Shown: positions 48,341 through 61,300 of the stretch, one piece after another
Position numbering within the stretch: position 1 is the stretch's first letter
Layout of the letters: the number at the start of each line of letters is the position of its first letter
NCBI GenBank assembly: GCA_039654915.1
Contig: CM077595.1
Span: 90,685,501-90,749,500, forward strand
Direction of reading: 5' to 3'
Source: Aquilaria yunnanensis
Lineage: Eukaryota > Streptophyta > Magnoliopsida > Malvales > Thymelaeaceae
Length of the DNA: 64,000 nt
Translations under genes and position numbers: made by a program
Notes under the pieces: generated by a model
What the model was told of the DNA's origin: nothing
Databases searched by the model: none
Seen by the model: the letters and a program-made list of their open reading frames with translations, nothing else

Positions 48341-50290
48341 CTGCTCAATCGACGTACGTGGCTTCTAGTTTTCAAAGGGAACAAGAAAAAAAAAAGTTAG
48401 AAAAATAAAGGATGATGGAGATGAAGAAAGACTTCAGATATGAAATAATTTTACTTTCTTAAAAGTAATTATTTAATGAAGATGAAAGGAAAATAACTAA
48501 AATATATTTTTCATTTATGTGGAACTTACAAACTATATATGGAATATAAAAATGTTTCAATAAAGAGCAAGAGAAGGTTTTATTTTTCTCGGTATAGAAT
48601 GAACAACCAATTTTAAATTAATTCATTCTAAAACTCATTATTTAAGAAAAGATTAATATTTTTGTGATGGAGATAATAATATTTGTTTTCTAAGAAACAT
48701 ACTAAATAAATCAATAAATCATGAATTAACTAGAAACACAATAATATACATAATGAATTAACTTTGTTAGGTGCTCGTGTTTGAGACTATCATTGTCCAA
48801 TTAAAAAATTTATCTTTTTATTGATACTTCTGCTGTCACCAAAAGAATGGAACTTTAATTTCCATAATTTCAGAAGATTTAATGATATTGTGTTACATTA
48901 CTATTTCTAGTGTAGCTGTAAGTTTTCCATTTGCTTTCTTGCTACATATTTTAAAGATGTTTATTATGGCGCTTTATTTGTTTAATACACTAGGTAAAGT
49001 TAGATAACCAATTATACTATATATTAAGAGCCGTTTTTTGGGTACTGTTTATTTGAACAGTAAACTACAGTGTCTTTTCAATTTTTTCCCTCGATTTTGA
49101 GTTGGGTTGCAGCCCGCTCTATCATGTAACTTTTCTTTTTATGCAATCGCCCTTTTTAGAAGTTTGGTTAAAGTTTCAAAAGATAATAGCTTTTTGAAGG
49201 TACGTCTTGCTATTCTTCCAATTTCATTTTATTTCATGTTTCTTTCTGGTGAAACGTATTTTCTGTTCCTATATTGTTTCCATTTCCCATATTAGATCTT
49301 GAGTTTGATTAGCTTGATGTTTTGGATCCTAAACTTAGTAACTACTTAATTATAGTGTTTTTGTTTGATCTCTTAGTTCTTTTTCTTTTATGGTTTGTTG
49401 TTTTCTAAATTAAAACATTGGTTACCATAGTTTTTTGTTTTATGAAATAGAGCTTTATTTTCTTTAATTTTTCCTAAGTTAATTATTGAACTCTTAATAC
49501 ATAAAATTTTTATATTTTTTTTCTAAACCCCCAAATTATTTTTATTATTATTTTACTTAATATTATGGCATTATATAACTGTCGCAAAATACTGTATCTC
49601 GTGAGAACTATATGTCGTGGTGTCCAATACGTGCGTACGTCTACGTCTGGTCTCGCTTATAAATATAAATATATATTACTTTCAATTTGATGAATTCTTG
49701 ATTCGTCATCCATGACGTTTTCAGTTCGCCTGATCCTATCTTTGCCACAACCTGAACCAAGCTAGCTGGCTTACCTACCTGCACTAAACTAATCTTTGTT
49801 TCATTTCATCATTCTTTCCGGAAGGCATTTAAATAAGTGCTTCTTGACAATTATTTCCTGATGCTAACGTCCAACCATGTGAACCAACCGCCACGCTCCA
49901 TGTGCCCATGACATGCATGCATATACCCATAGGCTCCTAATCCCCAGCTTGTAACCTTTTCAACTAATTGTTCACGTCAATAGTAGCTGCTAGATATTTT
50001 CAAGCCTTCAAGATCACTAAAATTTCATAAACTATAGAGCCCTTGAAAGTTCAAATCGTATTTGCCTATTTTCGATAAAGTTTAAAGATCCCACAAATGT
50101 CTAAGTAGATAAATGAGAATACAAATTTGAAAATTTAAAGAACTCAGCTTAACAGTGATCGTAATTCTGTGCTCTTTTAGAAATATTTCAAAATTTGTTT
50201 CCTTTTTACACATTTACTGATACAAGATAGAATAATCAAATTTAAAATTCAAGAGTGAAAAAAGGGTATATGTTTTGCTTTGGTAAAAAA
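48341..50290. other. Intergenic DNA 3' of ABCB copy 2
   Basis: AT-rich with no supported gene. A stretch near 49028-49075 (gtactgtttatttgaacagt, an inverted pair) could be an element terminus, but I found no partner. The section 49700-49950 has higher GC content and some short palindromes (catgcatgcatat near 49914). Confidence 0.35.
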
Positions 50291-50314
50291 AGTAATCAAG
50301 TACACCGAACACTG

Positions 50315-53300
50315 CTAAGCAGTTGAAGCGCTCATGTGAAGCGCTACTAAAGAAGCATAGAAACCATCTTTTATGTTGATCAAAGTGTCATGCTTTCCTT
50401 TCTCTACAATGACTCCATTCTTAACCACTGCGATCACATCGGCATTCTTGATCGTTGATAGCCGGTGAGCCACCACCACCGTCGTCCTATTCACCATCAC
50501 CCGATCCAATGCATCTTGCACCACCCGCTCCGACTCTGCATCCAAAGCACTTGTTGCCTCATCTAGCAGCAGTATTTTAGGGCTTTTCACCATTGCCCGT
50601 GCTATAGCTACACGTTGCTTTTGCCCTCCTGAAAGCTGAACCCCACGCTCTCCCACCATTGTATCGTACCCCTGCATTGTTATCCCAACTTTCATGTGAG
50701 GAAATAATGTCCTATGGTCATACATTTCATGTTTTAAACTTCTTGGCACTAAACAAATGTAACGCAATGGACTCCTAACCTGTTGTAATGCGCTGATGAA
50801 TTTGTGGGCGTTGGCCATTTCTGCTGCCGCTAATATCTCTGCCTCGGTTGCATTTCCTTTTTTCCCGTAAGCTATATTAGCACGAATGGTCTCATTGAAC
50901 AGAACTGGCTCTTGGCTCACAAGGCCCATCTGCTGCCTCAACCACTTCAATTGCAGGTTTTGGATCTGAACACCGTCTAAAGTAATGTGACCTGAATCAG
51001 GATCATAAAACCTCTGCAATAATGCAATCACTGTTGATTTTCCGCTCCCACTTTCTCCCACTAAAGCAACAGTCTGGAAAACAAAATTTGAAGAGCCACA
51101 CAATTTACATTATAAATTATATCTGGAAATTGATGTGATGTGAAGCTTATGAGTATTCGGGTTTTAGTTACTTTAAGCTGTAAGGAAAAATTTGAATTTA
51201 CCTTGCCAGCATGAATGGCCAAACTTAAATCTTGAAAAATTTCAATGTCCGGCCTTGATGGATACTTAAAGCTAACATGTTGCAGCTCAATTTCACCTCT
51301 GACAATCTCTACTGTCTGGCCAAACTCATCACTTGGGTCTATCTTAGACTTGCGATCAATAATTGCGAATATTGAAGCAGCAGCAGCCTTGGCTTTGCCA
51401 GAATCAGGAGCAAATGAGCTTGATTGAGAAATACCAATAGCAGCCATGGTCAACGCAAAGAAAACCTGAAAAAAGAGGAAGGCCAACTGTCACCTTTTGA
51501 AATTTAAGTTTTTCAAAAGGTTTCCCAAGAGTTAATGGCATTGGATGGAAAGCTTCACCTGGAAAACATCCTTCATGCTTGCCTTCCCATGTTCGACAAG
51601 TTGTGCACCAGCATAGAAGCTAGTTGCATAAACACAAAACAGCAAGAAGAATGAAGCTCCAAATCCTGTCCCACTAACCAACCCTTGCTTTATCCCAGTC
51701 TTCAGAGGCCCCTCACACTTCCTTTTGTACATCTGCATCACCTTTTCCTCGGCGCAAAATGAAGCAACTGTTCTTATACTCCCAACTGCGTCAGTAGCAA
51801 CTTGACTTGCTTCCTCGTACTTCAACTGCACCATTTGCATTTATATATCAGTGAATAGGATCCAGATTAAATGAATTGAACCAGTACTTAACGCAATAAC
51901 ACATACCTTTACTTCTGCATTAAATCCCTTCATGAACTTTATCTGAATGTAGCCATTGACACCAATGAGTGGGATTATTATGAGAATGATGAAGGCCAAC
52001 TGCCAACTCGCGATAAAAGCGATAACCAAACCAGCAACTGCTGATGCAATGTTTTGAACCAGTTGAGACAATGCATCTCCAACCAGAGCACGGATACTTG
52101 CTGCATCTGCTGAGAGCCTAGCACCAATTGCACCGCTTGAATTTTCTGGTTCATCAAACCAGCCAACCTCCATATTAACAACTTTCTCAAAACACATTGA
52201 TCTAATTCTCTGGATCAATTTGCCTCCAGCCACAGCAAATAAGTATTGTTGCAAAGGTATAATTAAAAATGAAGCCAGACCAAGGGACATAAATATAAGT
52301 GCCCAAAATCTGGAATCCTTCTTCAGTTCATGAGGTGGCTTGTAAAAGGTCTCGATCACATTAGAGATTAGTAAACCGTAGATTGGTAATATCAAACCAT
52401 TGGCGATTGAAGCTATAGTTCCAATTATGAGCACTGGCGTCTCAGGCTTGTTTAGAGCAGCGAGTCGACGAAGTGAGACCTCAGGAGCCTTTTTCAATGA
52501 GTCTGCAGCATGATATTCAATATCTGCAGCTGGAGGATCAACAAAATTGACTCCAGTAGGAAGACCAAAAGAGACTGAGAAAGAGCGGCGACTGCTATGT
52601 CCTTTTCCAGATGATCCTCGGCTGATTGATCGCTTGAGTGACTTTCTCGAGCTTGACTCTCTAAATGATTCTATATTCGCGTCAGTCCCTCTCTGCTCAT
52701 CACCAACCTGTTCCGATTCTTCATTTACTTCTTGCAAGTGTATAAGCTGAGAGTAAGCTCCTTCAGGATCCTTGAGCAATTCAGAGTGTGATCCTACTCA
52801 TTTCCATTACAAGCTATCAATTATCAGAAATGGTTTCACAACAGAATATTAATGCATGATGAAGCCAATTGAGCAGTTTCTAGATTTTCAAACATGTTTA
52901 AACATTCTTTGGACCAATCCTTTACTTAACAAATGAAAAAACTATATGCAACTTTCCAATAAAAATATGATGCCATAGAGTGAAAAGTGAATTTTCAATG
53001 AAACTAAGTTTACACAGCTACCTTTTTCAACCATCCTTCCTCTGTGAATTACAGCAATCATATCTGCATTTCTCACTGTGCTTAAACGATGTGCAACAAT
53101 AACAGTAGTTCGATTGACCATGATCCTGTCCAATGCCTCTTGCACTATTCTCTCAGATTCAGCATCTAGTGCACTGGTAGCTTCATCTAAAAGTAAAATC
53201 CGCGGATCTTTCAGGATTGCTCGTGCTATTGCAACTCTCTGCTTTTGTCCACCCGACAGCTGTGTCCCATGCTCCCCGACCATTGTATCTAATCCCTACA

Positions 53301-55413
53301 TACAGAACTTCCATGTCAGATATGAAATAAAGTGCAAGAACAGAAACCTTTGTGCTGGTGAAAGAAAATAATACCTGAGGAAGCTTGTCAATGAACTTAG
53401 AGGCATTTGCAAGTTCAGCTGCAGCTCTGATCTCTTCGATTGTTGCACCTTCCTTTCCATAAGCAATATTATCTCTAAGGCTACATGTAAACAGAACAGG
53501 TTCTTGACTCACAAGGCCAATTTTGCTCCTGATCCATTTTAGTTGATATTCCTTGAGATTAATTCCATCGATGAGTACTTCACCAGCTAGCGGGTCATAA
53601 AACCTCTCAATTAGACTGATTACAGTTGATTTTCCGCTTCCACTTTGTCCAACTAATGCAGTTGTAGTGCCACTCGGGATAGAAAGATTGAATCCGCTGA
53701 AAATTTGTTCATCAGGTCTGGCAGGGTAACTGAAGTAAACATCCTTCAGCTCAATGTCACCACGAATGTCCTCCAATACCTTTCCCTTTGAGTCGTAAGC
53801 ATCTATATCTGGCTTCCTTTCAATGGTCTCAAACATCTTATAGGCAGCAGCTTGACCAGCCGCAAAGGCACTCATGCAAGGAGCGGCCTGACCAAGGGAC
53901 CTGAACATCCATAAGCAACGGAAAGCAGATTAGCTCCTTTTCGTTTTCCATGTCACTCATTGAACTGTTAAAGGCATACAATATTATCTACTATAATTTC
54001 ATGTCACTCACATTGAACCAGTTAAAACAGCAACAATCACATTAAAAACTTCACCACCGCTGTATCCTTTCTCCAAAATCATCTTCGCACCAAACCATAT
54101 TGCCAAGGAATAACTACAGAAAATAATGAGCATAACTACACCAAAACCAGCACCAGCGGCAAATCCCTCATAAGTGGTTGATTTGTAAGCACTAACAAGA
54201 AGCTTGTTGTAGTTGCTTATAGCTTGCTTCTCCCCAGTAAATGATGCAACCTAGAAGAATTAGAGCAAACCAGTGAGACACCAACGCAGGCAAGCAACAT
54301 CAACAATTGATGTCCAATGTGAATTGTTTTGGAGTTACTTACAGTTCTAATTGAACTAATTGTCTGTTCAACCACAGTTGCTGCTTTTGCATAAGCATTT
54401 TGGCCATAAGATGCCGCCTTGGATATGAATTGTGACATGGTTCCACCGGCTATCACAAGAAGAGGGATTGAAGATAACATCACAAGGGCAAGAAGCCATC
54501 CTCTGACAAAGGCAATCACAAAGCCTCCAATAAATGTGGCTATTAACTGCAAAAATTTCCCGACCTGCACGACAATGGGAAACACTTAGCAGCATGCTCA
54601 CCGTCACCGCTCATGAATGAATTATATTTTTTTTTGCTTTGATTTCTTACCTTCTCGCCCATGGCGTCTTGTATAAGAACTGTGTCGCCTGACATCCTTC
54701 CCACAACCTCACCAGTGTTGGTTTGGACATCAAAGAAAGTAACATCTTGCCGGAGAATCGTTTCCAAGTACAAGCCTCTTATCCTTGCAGCCTGTCTCTC
54801 TCCAGTAACCATCCAGCAAGTCACCTCTGACAACAATGAACACCAAATACTTTACAATTAGACATAAAAACGCAAAAAAGAAACAGAAAAAAAAAAACTC
54901 GAAAGCCCAATTGTGGAGTTCAGAAACTAGAGTTTCTTCACTTACGCAGAAACGCTGCAGCAGCTGCTCCCACTGCCAGATAAACGAATTTGATACAGAC
55001 CTGGCAAGGAAAAGATGATAAAAGCTCAATAACCAAAAGCGGTTTACAACAAGCGTTAGAACAATAAAGTTTGAATCCTGGCCAGAGATCATTACCTTAG
55101 AAACTTCACGGACCACATCATAATTGTTCTGGTTTTGCCCAAAAGAGTCGACAATATCTCCGAAAAGAATTGTCATAAGAGGCATACAAGCTCCGTTTCC
55201 AATGGCACCAATCGTTCCAGCAATCATCAACAGGATATCAGTAGAATCTGCAAAAGAAAACAGCTTGTAGAATGGTACACTGTTCGTTTTATCATCTCCT
55301 TTGTTCTGATTTTCCCCCTTTTTGCCAGAAACTTTCTCCGTTTCCAGTCCCTTGGATGTGCTCGCTTCGTTGGACGAATCTCTCTCGCCTTTCGACCCAT
55401 CTTCCATGCCCAT
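50315..55413 (-). CDS. ABCB4/11/21-like: ABC transporter B family (P-glycoprotein/MDR), ABCB4/11/21 type, copy 2
   Basis: Full-size ABCB exporter of 1292 residues, sister of the gene at 1589-7452. Exons on the minus strand: 55413-55096, 55000-54946, 54826-54651, 54564-54343, 54250-54012, 53900-53375, 53295-53022, 52793-51907, 51825-51559, 51465-51202, 51073-50780 and 50671-50315. All twelve lengths equal those of copy 1, all introns are GT-AG, and no internal stop appears. NBD1 and NBD2 motifs sit at the same residue numbers as in copy 1; the residue four before the NBD2 LSGGQ is the usual Arg and position 1198 is Ala. The linker keeps the Ser/Arg cluster. Introns are short, intron 5 only 111 bases. 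Family members include auxin transporters of Arabidopsis and the Coptis berberine importer; the substrate here is unknown. The upstream region carries hairpin-forming repeats that copy 1 lacks. Confidence 0.96.
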
Positions 55414-56645
55414 TTTTTAGGGCCTAAATCTTCAACCGCAACTATTCTTTAGGGAACCAACTTATCTGCAAAAACAGAGCAGTCGATACCACAATCAACA
55501 ACGAAGCTATCATAGCAGCAAAACTAGCAGCTCAGAGTACACGGTGAAAGAACCCAGAAAGGGGAATTTACAAATGCGGCTCTGTTTAAAACTTATAATA
55601 TATCCCCGAAAAAAACTCCGACTATTACCCAAATGCAACTTGAAATAATCCGAGCAACAATGCTGCTGGATTTATGTATTTCAGCATGCTAGTGTCTTTT
55701 CTTTTTATTTATTATTATTATTATTATTTTGCAAAGAAAAATTTTGGGTTCATGAGAAGATATCAGTTTTGACTTAAAAAAGAAAACAGAGCGCAAACTG
55801 ATGGCTAAGGGAAAAAGAAGGCGTGAAAAGAGAGCGGCCCAGACCAGAACTTTACCCTTTTCCCACGCAGGAAGTGGAGAGAGAAGGTGGTTGAAATGTC
55901 AGTCACCTGAGATCTCGGGCTCCCTCGCCTTTTGCTTCGACTCCAGCAGCCACCTGCTTGGGATGTTATTTGTAGTGAGGTTTTTGCTTGGCGAGCAAGC
56001 TTGCTTTTTCGATTCGTGCCTTAAGCAAGTGGCTTCGTCGCTGCTCCACGGTGGACACTACATTACATGGAGCAAAACAAACTGGGTCCGCCGCCCTGCT
56101 CTGGTCAAATCCCTTCTAGAAGTCAGAGAGATCAGCCAGCCACACTCAATAATTCGATCCCTCGGTCCCTCTCCCTCCTCCTTTTTGTTTTGGGATAATT
56201 ATAATTTACCTCTTAATAAGGAAATTACACTTTATCTCTACTTTTTTAATACAATCAAACAGTAATTTATAAAATCTCAATTTAAATATTATGGTTGTCA
56301 TCTTTCATTAATTTTAATCTATATAATATTTTTTTTACAGTTAATAAATATTTTAAATTATTAATTTTTTTTCTGTATTTCTTTTAATTTTAAAATAGTA
56401 TTTTTTAAATGTTAATTAATTATAACAAAAAACTATACAAATTGAAATTGTATGAAGACGACAATTATACAATCTAAATTACAATTTTAAAAATTTTAGT
56501 TAGATTGTATTGAAAAGGTAGAGGTAATATATATATATTTTAAACAAGAGAAAGCAAAGTTTAATTTCACCCAATCCTTATGGGGTTAAATTGTAATTAA
56601 CCCTTTTATTTTTCCAGACATACGCAATCTTCTTGGTAATTGTCG
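55414..56645 (-). promoter_or_regulatory. Upstream region of ABCB copy 2
   Basis: Homologous to 7453-8215 upstream of copy 1, but split by a 412-base fold-back MITE between about 56192 and 56603. Beyond the MITE, cagacatacgcaatcttct resumes the shared sequence. It contains a short (TTA)n run at 55707-55729. The plus-strand open frame 55801-56265 runs into the MITE and is not preserved in copy 1, so it is not a gene. Transcription start not located. Confidence 0.5.
56192..56603. mobile_element. Fold-back MITE in the promoter of ABCB copy 2
   Basis: Left end gggataattataatttacc, right end reverse-complemented gggttaattacaatttaacc. The arms stay complementary inward for roughly 150 bases (left tttatctctacttttttaat pairs with right attgaaaaggtagaggtaat). 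Non-coding and absent from the matching site in copy 1. The target duplication lies in a T run and cannot be read. Confidence 0.78.
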
Positions 56646-56652
56646 AATAGGA

Positions 56653-57091
56653 GAAAATTATAAACCCTATGATTTGGTCTAACCTACAATTTACCATATC
56701 TATTTTTAAAAACTTACACTTTACCCCTTATTTTGTTTACAGTATCAGACAACTTTTAAAATCTTAATTTAAATTGATAACCATGTTCCAATAATGTTAA
56801 GGTTTTTTATATTTTTTTATAGATAACCGACCTTTAAAAAATACTGATATGCATTTATAATGAGGAAAATATATTATAGAAAGAAAAAATTGATAATTTA
56901 AAATGTCTATTAACTACAAAAAAATATTGAAAAAATTAAAATTACTGGAAGGTGACTATTATATAGTTTAAATATAGTTTTGGAAGCTGTTATCAGATAG
57001 TACAAAAAATATAAAAAGCAAAGTGCAAGTTTTTAAAAATATGTGAGACAAACTGTAGGTTATAACATACCTTAAAGGTAATTGTAAGTTT
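56653..57091. mobile_element. Second fold-back MITE, related to the first
   Basis: The arms pair, for example ctatttttaaaaacttacac on the left with gtgcaagtttttaaaaatat on the right, and cctacaattta with gtaggtt. Interior words (cttaatttaaattgataacc) resemble the interior of the MITE at 56192-56603 (ctcaatttaaatattatgg), so the two probably belong to one superfamily. No coding frame. Confidence 0.7.
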
Positions 57092-57130
57092 CAATTGTCA
57101 AATATTCAAAATGGAAGTTTAAAAACAAAA

Positions 57131-58393
57131 CTTGAAGGTTTAATGGAAACTTCACTTACCCCCTCCTATTTGGAGATCTTTCACTTTACACCATAAGATT
57201 TTATGAATTCTTCATTTACATCCTTTTCCATAATAGTGAGAACAAAAAATATTCTTTCCTTGGCTCCTTAGACATGATAAATTGACCATAATGCCCTTAC
57301 AAAGCAATGACACTTTGCTAAATTTAAAAAAAAAAATACATAAAATTATATGTGACAAAAAAATCATTTTTTTCAATTATCAATAAAATTTTGTCAACCA
57401 AACGTAGTATAAATAACACTATTATTTGAGAATAATCTCAGTTGTAAAATTTGAAATTTAATAGCTAGATATAGCATGTAATTGGATGTGAAATATGTTT
57501 GATAAATCAGCAATTAAATATATTTTTTTAATAATTAAAATTATGACAAAATAGTTGTTACATTGAGTAGGAAATATATTGTCCATTAAAAGCACAGTAA
57601 TAATAATAATAGCAATAACAATAAAAATAACAATAATCTAAACCAATCCAACAAAAAGTAAGAAAAAAGGAAAAATTTCTAAGATTTTAATAAAAAATGA
57701 GTTACAGAACATAAAAAAGGATGTGATTAAATTGATGTGATGTGTCTGTCACAATAATAGAATATCAAACACTAACATAAACAAACACTTCTTTTTATAT
57801 TCCATAACTCATTTTCTATTGAAATTTTTTAAATTTTTTCTTTGATCTTATATTATTTTTTTTAGAATTGGTTTAGATTATTATTATTGTTGGTATTGTT
57901 GTTACTACTACTACTACTACTACTACTACTATGCTCTTAATGAAAATTTTACTTTCACTTCATGGAACAATTATTTTACCAAACACTTTTAGTTTTTAAA
58001 ATATATATTTAGTTATTGATTTATTAAACATATTTCACATTTAATTACATGCTATGCCTAGCGACCATATTTCAAATGCTACAATTGAGATGCAATTTCT
58101 CAAATAATAATGTTATGTGTAATATGTTTGATCAACAAAGTTTTATTAATAATTAAAAAAATAATTTTTACATATATAATTTTATACAGGTGTTTGCTTA
58201 ATTTGGCAAAGTGTTATTTGCCTTTCTTGGGGCACTATGGTGAATCTAGCTAGTCTAAAGAGATAAGAAGAGAGCATTTTGGGTCTCACCATTATGGGAT
58301 AAGGGTAAGTGAGTGATTCATTAAGCCTCATAAGTTAAAGTGAGTGATTTTCAACTAAGAGAGGTGTAAGTGAAGTTTTTATTAAACCTCAAG
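57131..58393. mobile_element. Long inverted-repeat element, arms of about 610-620 bases
   Basis: Left end cttgaaggtttaatggaaac, right end reverse-complemented cttgaggtttaataaaaac. Complementarity continues almost to the centre near 57763: left taatctaaaccaatcc pairs with right gaattggtttagatta, and left aaaatgagttacagaac pairs with right ataactcatttt. A (TAC)n run at 57903-57931 lies in the right arm opposite an irregular TAA/CAA run. No open frame. Such long arms occur in Foldback and some Mutator-like elements; no target duplication was evident. Confidence 0.85.
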
Positions 58394-61300
58394 AGATTTT
58401 TTAAAAATTTCCCTATTCAATATTTTCAAGTACTAGTCGCACTTGAATAGAGTAGTAGTTAGTACCAAATTTTTAACTAAAATTTCATTAGTTTAAGACT
58501 AGATATGTTATTAATGTTAAAATTTGAGACTGAATATGTCATCCACCATTAAAACATGAATTAAAAAAAATAAGTTTTAAAACCTTAAGGTACTAATGTA
58601 ACTCTTAACAAATTTCAAAAACTTAATATAATTTACCCAGTGTATGCTCTTTCTCTCCTAAGTTACACAAAGTGTCATAAAAGTGGGAATGGGGAGTTGA
58701 AGAGCTTTTAAAATTTAAGTAAGTAAAAAGTATTATGGAAAAGAGTGCAGAAATAGCAATTAAGAGAGGAAGCTAGAGCACGATAGTGAGAGCAGTAGCT
58801 CAAAATAGAAGGATTATGTAACTTAGTTTCTCCTCATTTGGTTGCTTTTACAATTCCGCCTTTTAATCATCATTGTTGTCATTCTCTACAGCCTTCGCCT
58901 TCATTGTTGTGAGTTTTGAGACCACTAACCGTAAGCGCACAGAGTACATTGAGTTAGGGTAAGAAAAGTATTGTCCTATGAGGATTGATATATAGTGTTT
59001 CACAATTATTACTACCTTAAGACTATCTTTAACTAAACAAACAACAATTGATTATTTACTCACTATAAAACTATGTTATGCAGCATTATTTAAATTACCA
59101 CTAAAACAAGAGCAATAATTGCAATGCAAATTGGAGGATTTCTAATGAATTAATGAAGACACACTTCCTATAATTTTTACTACACTTGATTAGTTATTTA
59201 ATTATGGCTAATGTCTTGATTTTTGTACTTGTTGGTGAAGTAGTTGGGCCCTTACTTTCCAAAATTAAAGGTTACTCTCTCAAACTTAAACTACAATGGA
59301 CTCTCATCCTAATTGCTAGTTCAAGAAAGACATTACAAGTTCAATTTATCCTCACCTAATATTCTAGACTAGTCTCCCAACAAGCCCATGATCACTACAT
59401 TTTTCTCCTAATTCCAATTCCTTTTAATTTTTTTTCCAAAAGTATAAAAGAAATCTAATGTGCAATTGATTAGAGCTCTTAATCAATCAACACAATAATA
59501 AATTCAAGGAGAAAAATAAACAAGAAATTGAGGGAAAATCTACAACAAATAACCATTCATTCATCAAGCGTAACCATGTCAAGTAACTAGAACCATAGAA
59601 AGTATTTAGAGAACTACTCCAAGCTCAAACTAAATATAAACATAAAAATAAGAGAAATAATTCCATGAAGAACAACAAAGAAGAGGAAAAAATAAACTCA
59701 AGATGACTAGAAAAGCTTGATTCCCCAAGTCTCTAAGCAAGTCTCCTTAAGTACTCCAAGCCTCTTCTAAGTGAGTTCCAATAGTGTCCAACAAAGGATG
59801 AAAATTGAGAAAATGAAAAGAGAAAATCTAGCACTAGCTTAAAATATGGGAAGATGAAGCTTGAGATCCAAATTTTTCATCTCTTGGAAGGGTCATTGTC
59901 ACCCATCTACCCATTTGGATAAAATCTCCTAGCTAATAGTATGCTTAGATACAAATTAAATGCAAGGGACCATTTTTCTCTTGGTGCAGGGGTGCTTTGG
60001 TGCTAGAAAGTGCATTTTCAGTCAACAGTACTTTGAATTGTGGACCTAGGCGTTGTTTCTGGCACCTAAGCCTCACAGTTATAATCCAAATTTGACTTTT
60101 GCTTGCCCGTTTTCCATTTCACTCATTTCGGTGCCATTTTGATGCTTTAGTTTTCTTCTCCAACCTATATAATGAAAGAATGAAGTAAGAATTGGCAAAA
60201 CTGTCGGGTGACAAAGTAGAAAATGGTGATCAAAGTTAATAAAAAGTCAACATATTTAACCATAAAATTAACACCTAACATTCATCTCTTCTAGCTTCAC
60301 CTCCCACTCTTCCACCTTCTTCCACATATCCATTTCTCCCACATGCATCAACCTGTACCATCTCAACATCTTGCTTCTTCTTATATCTATTTCTCCCCTG
60401 ACTACCACTTTATTCCCCCTAACTACTCCATCACCACTATCTACAAAACCCCTATAGCCACTGAAGAATCCTAGAGCAAGTCGTAACCCTGGACCAGTAT
60501 GTGCTTACTAATGACCCATCTTGGATATTTCCTATGTAGCCTCCTCAAAGGGTTTGGCAATTAACACGCATACTCATCTAGTAACAGTTTTAACTCATCT
60601 AGATCAGAGGCATGGAGGGTGAGCTAGTTATGAGAGCTTTTACTGCTTTGACCTTCCTTTTACCAATAATGGTGCCACACTGACTTCCAACCCTAGCCCA
60701 GCTGACTCTTCTCCACGTCTAAAGCAAAGAATGCTTCATGGCGATGAGATCAAATTTTAGGGAATTGGTTACATATTATGTTAGAGGATGAGGTAAAGGT
60801 TGCAAACGATGACAATGATGCCTGAGAGGAATAGTTGGAGTTCCAGAAGCGGCCGGAAGGAGGAGAGGAAGCACATACATTATGTATTAAGTTCTTAAAT
60901 TTTGTTAAAACCTACAAATTTTGCTTTTTTTAATTAGTTTTTTAAAATTGATAGCGTATCCGGTCTCAAACTAGTGCTATATCCATACTCAAAATAATGT
61001 TAATAACAATATTGGCACAATGATTACTGTTGTTGAGCTAAACATGGGAAAGCTGATACTTTTTCCTAGTTAGAATGTTAAAATTACTTGAAAGGGAAAG
61101 AGTCATGTAATTCTTGAGCATCCCTGGCACACCAGCACAAATAACGCGTTTTGAATGCAGAATCCAGAGTGGCACCATCAGCAATTCCTTCCACGTAGTG
61201 CTGTTTTGCTAAAATGAATATATGATGTCATATCCACGAACTGTTCTTTTTTTCTCATTTTGAGAAATACATTATTTTTATTTTTGTTATTTTCTAGAGT

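Noticed and set aside
55801..56265. 154-codon plus-strand frame upstream of ABCB copy 2
   Set aside because: The last part is MITE sequence and the frame is not kept in the homologous upstream region of copy 1, so it is chance.
57903..57931. The TAC run as a regulatory array
   Set aside because: It lies in the arm of the long inverted repeat, opposite a degenerate triplet run, and is best read as microsatellite expansion.
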